A stretch of DNA of 10,593 nucleotides from CAZDIO01 sp964505555. GTDB taxonomy: Bacteria > Bdellovibrionota_C > UBA2361 > SZUA-149 > CAZDIO01. The DNA lies in the NCBI GenBank assembly GCA_964505555.1, contig CAZDIO010000054.1, positions 1 to 10,593 on the forward strand, read 5' to 3'. The notes beneath the pieces were generated by a model. That model was not told the DNA's origin and made no database searches. It was given only the letters and a program-made list of their open reading frames with translations. Of this stretch, positions 1-7,127 are shown piece by piece; position 1 is the first letter of the stretch; every line of letters begins with the position of its first letter. A program made the translations under genes and the position numbers.

Positions 1-9
1 ATGCCCGTC

Positions 10-2007
10 CTAGTGCTCTTCCCCCAGCGCCTTTTTTTTAAACTTAAAAAGATAAAACGCCACGCCTTGGGCATGGTGTTCTAAGACAAGAGGATAATCT
101 TTAAAAACCTCTGGACCGACTTTATAGAACTGTTGTTCATAAGGTCCTAAGTAAATGTAATCAATATCTGTGTTTTGAAGGTGGGAAGGATCCCCCGATT
201 GGTAAAAGAGCCCAACTTGTGCTGAAGTATATCGAGGAACCCATCCAGACTCCTCTGCAAAAAGCCCCGCATAAGCTATTCGTCCTGCTAAACCATAGAC
301 GAGAGAACGTTCATCAAAGGGGCCGATTAAAATACTATCTTCTTTCTCAGTAGCATCTCGAAGCATTCGAGCGAACTCAAAATCAGCAGCACTAAAACCA
401 AAGATATCTCCTATTGGGTTTCGATATTGCGCTAATAATCCTCGCGAGGGTCTAAAAATCAGTGGCTCAATACAAAAAATGGCATACATTCCCAGCGAAC
501 CAACAATGGAGAGAAAACAGAAGAGCACCGCAAGGCCCTTACTCTCCTTAGAAAACGAGGCAAGCCACACTCCTCCAAAGATCGAAAAGAGAAAACTTGC
601 ATGAATAAAGAGCTTATTATTATCTGTCCATGATGGTGCAAATTTGACGACATTGACAAGAACCAAAAAGAGAAACGAACCCACGATCACGATTCGCAGC
701 TTGGGGCGATGAAAATAGAATGCGATAGCACCAAGAACTCCCACAGGAAAGGCCAATCCTGGACTTCTGATCCAGTAGACAAGATGTGCAAGGTAGATGT
801 TTTTCATCTCTAACATGTAGGTCCAGCCATCAGAAAAAAAGATCCACCCTGAAAGTCCTGGCGCACTGTCAGTTGGAAAACCCATCATCAGGTAGAGTAC
901 TTGTGGTATCGCAATGAGCAGCGGGAGAAAGGCACGCCAGAGTAATAGAGAACCCCGAAGCCCATAGCGCTGAAGCATCGCTAACCCAAACAATGCCGTA
1001 ACAGCAACAAAACTATGTGCGTGAATGAGCGGCATGAAACCAAGAATCAGAGAGAGCATCTGGATACGTTGGAACTCCGTCCCCTCTTTCTCATTCTCTA
1101 GTAAATTAAAGATCGTGCAGTACCCCACACAGGCAAGAGCCATTCCCCAAAGATAGTGCGGTTGCGGATGAAAAATAAATTGAATTGGCGCCCCAAAGAA
1201 GGGAACCTGGTAGCCGATCAGATCCCTGATCGAATAAAAGACATCAATAAATGTATCAAATTTAAACTCCGCACCAAAGTGCGCATCAATTGGCTTTCCA
1301 AAGAGAAGCATCAGTATGTTTATAAAACCAGAGTGGGCAAAGAGAAACATGAGCGTGGCATAGATCCCAGCTTGAAAACTCTTTGTGAGCACTTTACAAG
1401 AAAAACTCAACACCACAGAGAAGGAAAAAAGAAGCAGCGTGATTACTAACTTATATGCAAGAAGTGCTTCAACACCACACAGTCTCACAAGCGCTACCAC
1501 CATAAAGGTAAAGTAGTGATAGCTAAGAAATTTCATCTGGTAGGCAATTGGATTTCTGGGAACCACTGAGGCAAACTCAAGCAACATATTCTCAATACCC
1601 CAATGCCACACCAAGTTTTGTTGATAGCCAAGGGGGGTGAGCAGACTCCCTCCAATCTCTCGAAGCGCCATAATAAAAAGTGGATAGAGAATGACAAAGA
1701 GCAGGAGGGAAAACTGCACCTCAAGGGCAAGTAACGAGAATTCTCCTGAACGAAGTTTTTTCTTTTGCCACCGATATTGCCATAGCACAAAAAGCGTGGC
1801 CACGAGCACAGACAAGAAGAGAGCAACTTTTGTAAAACCAAAAACTGCACCGATGAAAAAAAATATCCATACTAAAAACAGAAGTCCCAATAAAAAAGAA
1901 GTAGCAATTCGAGGCAACCAATTATCAAATATGCCGAGCTTCTCTTCAACAAGAAGGCCAAGAGGTATAGTAAGGAGAAAAAAACTTGCTATGAGTAGCA
2001 GGCTCAT
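10..2007 (-). CDS. Large polytopic GT-C-like membrane protein
   Basis: This 665-residue protein has many hydrophobic segments (for example about 3-20, 36-57, 60-77, 94-114, 165-182, 186-203, 212-235, 319-345, 357-375, 418-432, 438-455, 470-484 and 491-512). A soluble C-terminal domain follows, from about residue 540 to 660. Long loops at about 117-160 and 238-285 separate early helices, as in GT-C glycosyltransferases that use polyprenyl-linked sugars on the outer face of the membrane. Visible motifs are HAHSF (329-333) and WTDNNKLF (460-467). The latter is a polar patch just before a helix and resembles conserved sites in uncharacterised GT-C-like families. The C-terminal domain opens with EFARML (544-549), also seen in the GT39 protein of this operon. 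The start ATG overlaps the preceding gene's TGA (ATGA), which suggests translational coupling; AGGA lies directly against the start. It is the last complete gene of the operon. Assignment as a glycosyltransferase is inference from topology; the acceptor and sugar are unknown. Confidence 0.75.
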   Translation of the reverse strand: MSLLLIASFFLLTIPLGLLVEEKLGIFDNWLPRIATSFLLGLLFLVWIFFFIGAVFGFTKVALFLSVLVATLFVLWQYRWQKKKLRSGEFSLLALEVQFSLLLFVILYPLFIMALREIGGSLLTPLGYQQNLVWHWGIENMLLEFASVVPRNPIAYQMKFLSYHYFTFMVVALVRLCGVEALLAYKLVITLLLFSFSVVLSFSCKVLTKSFQAGIYATLMFLFAHSGFINILMLLFGKPIDAHFGAEFKFDTFIDVFYSIRDLIGYQVPFFGAPIQFIFHPQPHYLWGMALACVGYCTIFNLLENEKEGTEFQRIQMLSLILGFMPLIHAHSFVAVTALFGLAMLQRYGLRGSLLLWRAFLPLLIAIPQVLYLMMGFPTDSAPGLSGWIFFSDGWTYMLEMKNIYLAHLVYWIRSPGLAFPVGVLGAIAFYFHRPKLRIVIVGSFLFLVLVNVVKFAPSWTDNNKLFIHASFLFSIFGGVWLASFSKESKGLAVLFCFLSIVGSLGMYAIFCIEPLIFRPSRGLLAQYRNPIGDIFGFSAADFEFARMLRDATEKEDSILIGPFDERSLVYGLAGRIAYAGLFAEESGWVPRYTSAQVGLFYQSGDPSHLQNTDIDYIYLGPYEQQFYKVGPEVFKDYPLVLEHHAQGVAFYLFKFKKKALGEEH

Positions 2008-2852
2008 TCCTTTTTTTCTCGGCGATAAAACACGAACGTCAGAGCTAATCCGATCAGCAGCAGCGATCCCCCAGAAACAATCGCCATCACCGTCGTATTC
2101 CTCTTTTGAACGGGAGAGACACCTGGTCCGAAGTTCGCATTAATAATGATCGCAGCATCCTTGACAAGAGCTCTATGGATCGCATCCTTTTCACTTTCTA
2201 CAAACACAAAAGCAGACGTAACGACTCCATTTCCAAGCTCTGTATTTTTCAGAGAAAATGAGAGCTTTTTTGCTTCTCCCGCATTTAATAAAACCCGAAG
2301 AGTTTCTGGCTTGACAACGATCTCCGGTGCGGTGTGAAGAGTCACTACAAACTCTCGTTCTCCAGGTGAGGTATTTGTAAGCTCTACATCGAAATTCTTC
2401 TCATCAGAGAGACTCACCGAGTCTACGGCAATAGAAACAAAATCTGCCGGAGGAAGCTCCGCTGTGCGAAGCATCCCATAGGCGGCATGGGTATAGTGCA
2501 TTTGGCCAGAATCAGTGTAAGAAAAAAATACCTTCATTGGATACTCTCCCGGAAGAAGGGCTACTTTTTGAAGGGCTACAAGTTCTTTTTCTCCAAGAAA
2601 TGATTGCTTTTGACCGGGAAGGATATCTTGAATAGGAAAGGTGAGCTTCTCTTCTCCTATGGTAGCTGAGACCTCTACCCTTTTTGCAACCTCATCTCCA
2701 GAATTTTCAATAATTACTTCGACGGCTACTTTCAACTTCTCTTTTTTCACTACTACCGAGGTGGAGAGATTAATCACGGAGGCATACACGTGAGGCACAA
2801 GGGCATAGAACAAAATTATGCTGACAATAGGTATTTTAAACTTTTGCTTCAT
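2004..2852 (-). CDS. Secreted beta-sandwich protein with C-terminal membrane anchor
   Basis: The 282-residue product has a signal peptide (hydrophobic stretch about 7-20, likely cleaved after VYA at 24). A Ser/Val/Glu/Lys-rich extracytoplasmic region (about 26-245) follows, with alternating beta-strand patterns. It reads as two Ig-like sandwiches of the CARDB/COG1361 kind: about 26-130, with VEVIIENSGDEVAKRVEVSA at 44-63, and about 137-235, with FDVELTNTSPGE at 154-165. Phrases such as 'ENSGD' and 'TNTSPGE' are typical of turns in such domains. A single transmembrane helix (about 254-276) is followed by the basic tail RREKKE, so the bulk lies outside the cytoplasm. The gene sits between two GT-C membrane proteins: 32 bases after the upstream one, and overlapping the downstream one by four bases. 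No clear Shine-Dalgarno precedes the ATG. No catalytic motif is visible; a role as partner, scaffold or glycan acceptor is inference. Confidence 0.72.
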   Translation of the reverse strand: MKQKFKIPIVSIILFYALVPHVYASVINLSTSVVVKKEKLKVAVEVIIENSGDEVAKRVEVSATIGEEKLTFPIQDILPGQKQSFLGEKELVALQKVALLPGEYPMKVFFSYTDSGQMHYTHAAYGMLRTAELPPADFVSIAVDSVSLSDEKNFDVELTNTSPGEREFVVTLHTAPEIVVKPETLRVLLNAGEAKKLSFSLKNTELGNGVVTSAFVFVESEKDAIHRALVKDAAIIINANFGPGVSPVQKRNTTVMAIVSGGSLLLIGLALTFVFYRREKKE

Positions 2853-2884
2853 CTGCTGTTTATTTTTTCTCTCTAATTTTTTCT

Positions 2885-4591
2885 TTAATTTTTTTCTCCT
2901 TGAAGCGCTTGATTTCGAAATCGTAACCGATACAAGGAATAGTGATATTGAAATGCCTTATATTCCTTTACAAGCTTCAAATCGTACGTGTCGCGTACGT
3001 AGTTGCAAAACGCATTTTGTGCTGGATCAGGAACGTTACACCAGTAATTCCAATGCACATAGATGCCACCGCGATAGACCTGAGGAAGATCTTTTTCGAT
3101 ATGCTCTTTATTCTCTTTTGCCGAGGCAAGCTGACCGGAGTTCTTATTCCAAAGAAGCCACATACTGGGATCATGCGCGAGCACGATTGAATCTGGGGGA
3201 ACGTACTTAGCAAGCATCCTCGCAAACTCAACATCAGCACGAGCTTGCGCTGCCTCCCCACCAACAGCACGTATATAGGGAAGAAATTTTGACCAGAGAC
3301 CAAGGAGAACGAGAACCATAATTATAAGTGCTTCACGCGAATACTCCTTCCAACATCGAAGTTCGCTAAACCAACTTGCACCGATTCCAGCAAAAATAGC
3401 TATCGGCGCTGCCGAGATTAATGAAAACCGATCATCAGCTCCATATTCATAGCTCCCCGCATAGAAGAAGAGAAAAACTCCAAACGAATAAAGTAACCAG
3501 ACAAATATGCAAAATTTCTCTTTTCCATAACAACCAACAAAGAATCCAAAAAACATTAAGAGGCTCACAATTGCCGGAAAATAAACATTCTTTAAATAAA
3601 AAGGTCCATTCACCACAACGTTTGATCGGAAAATTGACCACGCAAACTTCTCTCCACTACTTCCCCAATCTTCCATGCGCACCGCATGAAGATGTAATAT
3701 CGAAGGAAGCGAAAGTATCGCCAGTAACACAACTCCCCACCAAAACCTCTCCCGAAGCAGCTCCTGCGGGTTAAGAAATAAGAGCATCAACGAAACGGGC
3801 AAGAACAACAGTATCGATTCGGGGCGAAAGGTAATACCGAAACTCACGGCCCCCACAGCAAACAAGAGGGTAGAGATTGAAGGTTGTCTTACATAGAGTG
3901 CCGTTGCAAAGATCGCCACGGCAGCAAACGTTGCTGCCGTAGTTTCAGCAGAGGCAGTGGCCGACCAGATCACCACTAACGGGGTAAAGGCAAAAAACGC
4001 TGCCGAAAAGAGGGCCACCCGCTCAGATCGAAAGAGGAGAAGACCAATACCAAAGACCGCAAGCACCCCAATAAGGTAGGCGATATTGTTTGTGCAATGC
4101 GCCACCCACTCACTCACCCCAAAAACACGAAAAAAGAGAGAAACAAAAAAAGGAAACCCGTTTGGTTGCTTATTATACTGAGCCCCTCCAAGAATGTACT
4201 CGCCATACTCCGCTTTACACTCCATGCACATGACGGCTTTGTTCGTCCAGGCAAGAGATTGCGCGATATTTAAATAGATATGTTCATCAAAATAAATTCG
4301 ATTGGTGCGCGGCGCATAATGACCAACAAGAATTATGGCAAGAAATATGATTCCGCCGAAGATGAACTTTGTATATCGAGACAACTTCGAGAAGATCTCA
4401 ATAATCTTTCTCCAGGAGAAACATATCCCAATGATCATCAAGAGAAAGGTCATCCCGATCGCCGTTCCGATCCAGTTGCTAAGCTGATCTCGCATCTGCA
4501 TCGTCTCAAAATTCTTCGTTATCCAGTAACCAAAAACTCCCACTAAGAGAAGAGAGATGATCGCCCAAGTAATAGAGATAGTTTTTCTCAT
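2885..4591 (-). CDS. GT39/ArnT-like membrane glycosyltransferase (GT-C fold)
   Basis: This 568-residue polytopic protein fits the dolichyl/undecaprenyl-phosphate sugar transferase group (GT39, GT83 and relatives). These enzymes transfer a sugar from a polyprenyl-phosphate carrier to an acceptor outside the cytoplasm. The acidic pair of the first long extracytoplasmic loop is D102-E103 (RIYFDEHIYLNIAQSL). It is followed by the family's typical KQPNGFPFFVSLFFRVFG segment (141-158), the 'P-P/G-x-P' region before the next helix. Two extra N-terminal helices (about 8-24 and 42-58) precede the usual first helix (about 76-92). A soluble C-terminal domain begins near 450 and carries EFARML (455-460). 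Cysteines C122, C125, C518 and C529 lie in predicted outer loops or domains and could form disulfides. No good ribosome binding site precedes the ATG. Position after a GT2 synthase gene supports use of the lipid-linked sugar that enzyme makes (inference). Donor and acceptor are unknown. Confidence 0.85.
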   Translation of the reverse strand: MRKTISITWAIISLLLVGVFGYWITKNFETMQMRDQLSNWIGTAIGMTFLLMIIGICFSWRKIIEIFSKLSRYTKFIFGGIIFLAIILVGHYAPRTNRIYFDEHIYLNIAQSLAWTNKAVMCMECKAEYGEYILGGAQYNKQPNGFPFFVSLFFRVFGVSEWVAHCTNNIAYLIGVLAVFGIGLLLFRSERVALFSAAFFAFTPLVVIWSATASAETTAATFAAVAIFATALYVRQPSISTLLFAVGAVSFGITFRPESILLFLPVSLMLLFLNPQELLRERFWWGVVLLAILSLPSILHLHAVRMEDWGSSGEKFAWSIFRSNVVVNGPFYLKNVYFPAIVSLLMFFGFFVGCYGKEKFCIFVWLLYSFGVFLFFYAGSYEYGADDRFSLISAAPIAIFAGIGASWFSELRCWKEYSREALIIMVLVLLGLWSKFLPYIRAVGGEAAQARADVEFARMLAKYVPPDSIVLAHDPSMWLLWNKNSGQLASAKENKEHIEKDLPQVYRGGIYVHWNYWCNVPDPAQNAFCNYVRDTYDLKLVKEYKAFQYHYSLYRLRFRNQALQGEKN

Positions 4592-4638
4592 TGATCGGTT
4601 TTTTTAATCTAGTTTTTGGATCTCTTTATTGCATTCAA

Positions 4639-6342
4639 TTAACATGAGCTTTTTCGCACAAGAAAATTTCCCATCACCATGAAATCGATATCGGTCTTCA
4701 TAAACGTCTGCAACGCTTCGTCGGGAGAACACACCAAAGGTTCTCCGTGAAGATTAAAACTCGTATTGAGAATAATCCCCGAACCCCTTATTTTCTTTAC
4801 CTCAAGAAGGAGTTTTGTATAAGGGGTATTTGTATCTGCTGGAACTATTTGCGGTCGACAGGTTCCATCAACATTTACTACCCCCCGAACGAGAGATCGT
4901 TTTTCTTTTTTTGTGCGGTATGCCGATGTCATAAATGGGTTTTTTTCACCACGATAGTTCTCAAGCACCTCTTTTGCATCCTCCTCAAGCATTGAGGGAC
5001 AAAACGGTTGATACCAAACTCTTTTTTTAAGTCGTAAATTTAAATCATCTTTTAAATCTAGTGAGTCCGGAAGTGCGATAATACTTCGGGCACCGAGTGC
5101 TCGTGGACCAAGCTCCATTCTCCCTTGAAACCAAAACAAGATCTCGCCAGAACAAATTAACATTGCTGCTTTTTGAGCAATGTCTTCGCACTCTTCAACG
5201 CCGATCCCAGAAAAACGCTTTAGCGCAGAGAGATGCTCCTCTCTGGAAAATTCAACACCAAGATACACATCGAACAAGGACACCCTCCGACACTTCCCCT
5301 GCCGAAAATGGCTCTCCATCGCCGCTCCAAGCGCCAATCCTCCATCCCCCATGTGCGGAAACACAAAACACTCTGCCACCTCGGGCAGCTCCCGCAGGAG
5401 CATATTCACCTTTACATTTGAAGCCACACCACCTGAATAACTAAGGTGCGTTTGTTTTGTCTCATACAGTGCCTTCTTTACAAGCTCTACTACTCGTAAT
5501 TCCAAGACACGCTGTGCCATATAGGCAAACTGTTCCGGTGGAAAACGCCACAACACTCGAGAGAGCTCATGATACATCCGCGCACTTGAATACTGTGCTT
5601 TAATCTGTAATCCAGAGATCGAGAAAAAACCAAGGAGCGGATTCTCCGCATCAGGCACAGGACAGGCAAAGTTAGCAAGCGCCATCACCTTTCCCTCATC
5701 TTCAAGCTCTCGCATATTAAGAAGATTCGTTACGTGTTCAAAGAATATCCCCAAGGAATGTTTCCCACTTAACATCTGCAGCGGCGTAAGTTCTCCATTT
5801 TGAAATGTCCAAATACCTCCTGAAAGGGCATCCCCAATACCATCAATCGTCAACACCAAACTCTCTTTAAAACCAGAACAAAGCGCCGCCGCTACGGCAT
5901 GAGCACGGTGATGATCAACAAACTCCAGCGATACCTCTTCAAAACCAAGTTTTCGAAGCTCCCGACGAATCACCCAGCCGCTGATCTGTTTTGAAAAGTT
6001 CGACGGGGGGAGTTCTGTGAGGCGATACTTAAGACGTTTCTTGAGATGATTGAGCCGTCCTGGCTCCTTTTTTTTTCGTCTTAGCAGATAGTATTCCTCT
6101 CGTAGGCGAGGAAAAACCCGAGTCAGGGTTTTTGAAAAATCTGTCGTAGAGAGGGCAACATTATCGATCTGCTGAGGGGTAAGCTTCGCATAAGAAAGAC
6201 ATGCCTGAATACTTCTTACCGGAAAACCGATTTCAAGCTTTCTCCTTGAAAGTCGCTCTTCATTGATGGCAATAAGGATCTGCTCATCATCAAGAAGACA
6301 GGCCCCTGCATCATGACCATCCCAAATTCCTAAAGTAATCAT
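4639..6342 (-). CDS. NodU/CmcH-family O-carbamoyltransferase
   Basis: The 567 residues match the NodU/CmcH/TobZ family in length and two-domain layout. These enzymes make carbamoyl-adenylate from carbamoyl phosphate and ATP and pass the carbamoyl group to a hydroxyl of a sugar or antibiotic. The N-terminal Kae1/ASKHA-like domain begins TLGIWDGHDAGACLL, has the metal-binding HHRAH motif at 144-148 (DHHRAHAVAA), DGIGD at 167-171, EGKVMALA at 216-223, SGGVASN at 303-309 and GDGG at 332-335. The C-terminal YrdC-like domain starts with FQGRMELGPRALGARSI (405-421), then YQPFCPSML (444-452) and NTSFNLHGEPLVCSPDEAL (526-544). All hallmark motifs are present, so it should be active. It acts in the cytoplasm. 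AAAGGG lies just before the ATG, and AGGAG lies 11 bases upstream. Its place in an operon with three glycosyltransferase-like genes points to a sugar or lipid-linked sugar acceptor rather than an antibiotic (inference). Confidence 0.93.
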   Translation of the reverse strand: MITLGIWDGHDAGACLLDDEQILIAINEERLSRRKLEIGFPVRSIQACLSYAKLTPQQIDNVALSTTDFSKTLTRVFPRLREEYYLLRRKKKEPGRLNHLKKRLKYRLTELPPSNFSKQISGWVIRRELRKLGFEEVSLEFVDHHRAHAVAAALCSGFKESLVLTIDGIGDALSGGIWTFQNGELTPLQMLSGKHSLGIFFEHVTNLLNMRELEDEGKVMALANFACPVPDAENPLLGFFSISGLQIKAQYSSARMYHELSRVLWRFPPEQFAYMAQRVLELRVVELVKKALYETKQTHLSYSGGVASNVKVNMLLRELPEVAECFVFPHMGDGGLALGAAMESHFRQGKCRRVSLFDVYLGVEFSREEHLSALKRFSGIGVEECEDIAQKAAMLICSGEILFWFQGRMELGPRALGARSIIALPDSLDLKDDLNLRLKKRVWYQPFCPSMLEEDAKEVLENYRGEKNPFMTSAYRTKKEKRSLVRGVVNVDGTCRPQIVPADTNTPYTKLLLEVKKIRGSGIILNTSFNLHGEPLVCSPDEALQTFMKTDIDFMVMGNFLVRKSSC

Positions 6343-6368
6343 CGCCCTTTCATCTCCTGGTCACGACA

Positions 6369-7061
6369 CTAAAAGAACATATACTTCACCACGCTATAAC
6401 AGTAGCGAAAGGCTGCTTTATAGATATTAATTTTGGAAGTTCCATATTTTCTTGGATACTCGTGCGTCGGCACCTCTCCCATTTTAAAACCTTTACGAAG
6501 GGATTTGATGATCATCTCTTGCTCTATCGTAGTTACATCCTCTTTGAGATCAAGCTGCTTAAGCACCTCAAGCTTGATCGCTCGAAAACCGTTCTGACTA
6601 TCGCTTAACCGAACTTTAAACCGCCAATTAATACACGCCGTAATAAAGGAGCTCCCCATCAAGCGAAAGCATTCATCAAAACCACCATGAAGCTCACTTG
6701 ATCCACCAATCAGTCGTGAACCAGTAACGTGATCATAGATCCCTTCAATAAGCGGCAGTGCTAATTTTGGAATGTCCTGAGGATCATGAGAACCGTCAGC
6801 ATCAATAAACACGACAAACGGCGTTTGTATCTCCGCAATTGCACACCGAATAGCATCTCCCTTTCCTCGTCCCCGATCGCGAATGACCCTTGCTCCGCAC
6901 CGTGTGGCGATCTCAAATGTTCCATCATCTGAATGCCCATCAACAACAAGCACCTCATGAGCAAAAGGACGAACGCTCTCGATGATCTCTGCAATCATCT
7001 CCGCCTCATTCTTAGCCGGGATAACAACGGTAATGTGCTCTTTGATCTCGCTTTCGTTCAC
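6369..7061 (-). CDS. GT2 glycosyltransferase, polyprenyl-phosphate sugar synthase type
   Basis: This 230-residue GT-A enzyme resembles dolichol/undecaprenyl-phosphate mannose or glucose synthases, which join a nucleotide-activated sugar to a polyprenyl phosphate on the cytoplasmic face. Motifs in order: VIPAKNE (13-19), VVDGHSDDGT (39-48), the metal-binding DAD inside FIDADGSHDP (85-94), GSR (114-116), SQNGFRAIK (155-163), EQEM (180-183) and YPRKYGTSKI (202-211), a typical end-of-domain acceptor motif of this group. No C-terminal membrane helices or GtrA domain follow, so it is the short soluble or peripheral form. The start is GTG (7059-7061), supported by AAGG (complement of 7068-7071) at six bases spacing and by the protein beginning shortly before the first beta strand. 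It is first in the operon; the carbamoyltransferase follows after 26 bases. Sugar specificity cannot be read from the sequence. Confidence 0.92.
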   Translation of the reverse strand: MNESEIKEHITVVIPAKNEAEMIAEIIESVRPFAHEVLVVDGHSDDGTFEIATRCGARVIRDRGRGKGDAIRCAIAEIQTPFVVFIDADGSHDPQDIPKLALPLIEGIYDHVTGSRLIGGSSELHGGFDECFRLMGSSFITACINWRFKVRLSDSQNGFRAIKLEVLKQLDLKEDVTTIEQEMIIKSLRKGFKMGEVPTHEYPRKYGTSKINIYKAAFRYCYSVVKYMFF

Positions 7062-7079
7062 GTTAAACCTTAATATTTC

Positions 7080-7108
7080 TTGTGCTCAGATCATGCGGAG
7101 TCTATAAT
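7080..7108 (+). promoter_or_regulatory. Predicted sigma70-like promoter of the radical SAM gene
   Basis: TTGTGC (7080-7085) and a perfect TATAAT (7103-7108) are separated by 17 bases. Transcription would start near 7115-7116, at or next to the ATG, which implies a leaderless or nearly leaderless mRNA. Consistent with this, no Shine-Dalgarno lies at a useful distance; the only purine-rich word, GCGGAG, is about 17 bases upstream of the ATG and would not be transcribed. This is a prediction from box matches only. Confidence 0.5.
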
Positions 7109-7127
7109 TAAATTTATGCTATACCAA
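7099..7127 (-). promoter_or_regulatory. Predicted sigma70-like promoter of the five-gene operon
   Basis: On the minus strand, TTGGTA (complement of 7122-7127) and TAGACT (complement of 7099-7104) are 17 bases apart. The start would fall near 7092 and give a leader of about 30 bases ahead of the GTG at 7061, containing its AAGG ribosome site. The -10 box overlaps that of the divergent radical SAM promoter by two bases, and the -35 box lies within the first codons of the radical SAM gene. The two promoters could therefore not be occupied at once. Box agreement is moderate. Confidence 0.35.

Noticed and set aside
1..9. A further gene at the left edge
   Set aside because: Only nine bases remain beyond the TAG stop of the large membrane protein, too few to judge.
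2853..2884. T-rich stretch between the GT39 gene and the 282-residue gene as a terminator
   Set aside because: No hairpin precedes it on the transcribed strand; it looks like A/T-rich spacer within the operon.
2818..3210. Plus-strand ORF of 130 codons and similar overlapping frames (for example 1156-1449, 1691-2143, 3421-3774, 5097-5444)
   Set aside because: They lie antisense to well-supported genes, lack family motifs and ribosome sites, and their composition fits reverse-frame shadows.
4592..4638. Internal promoter or terminator in the 47-base gap before the GT39 gene
   Set aside because: A TTGAAT word is present but no matching -10 at a proper distance, and no stem-loop.
7080..7115. TTG start at 7080 giving the radical SAM protein 12 more residues
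   Set aside because: No Shine-Dalgarno precedes it, the TTG forms the -35 box of a good promoter with a perfect -10 downstream, and an ATG follows at 7116.
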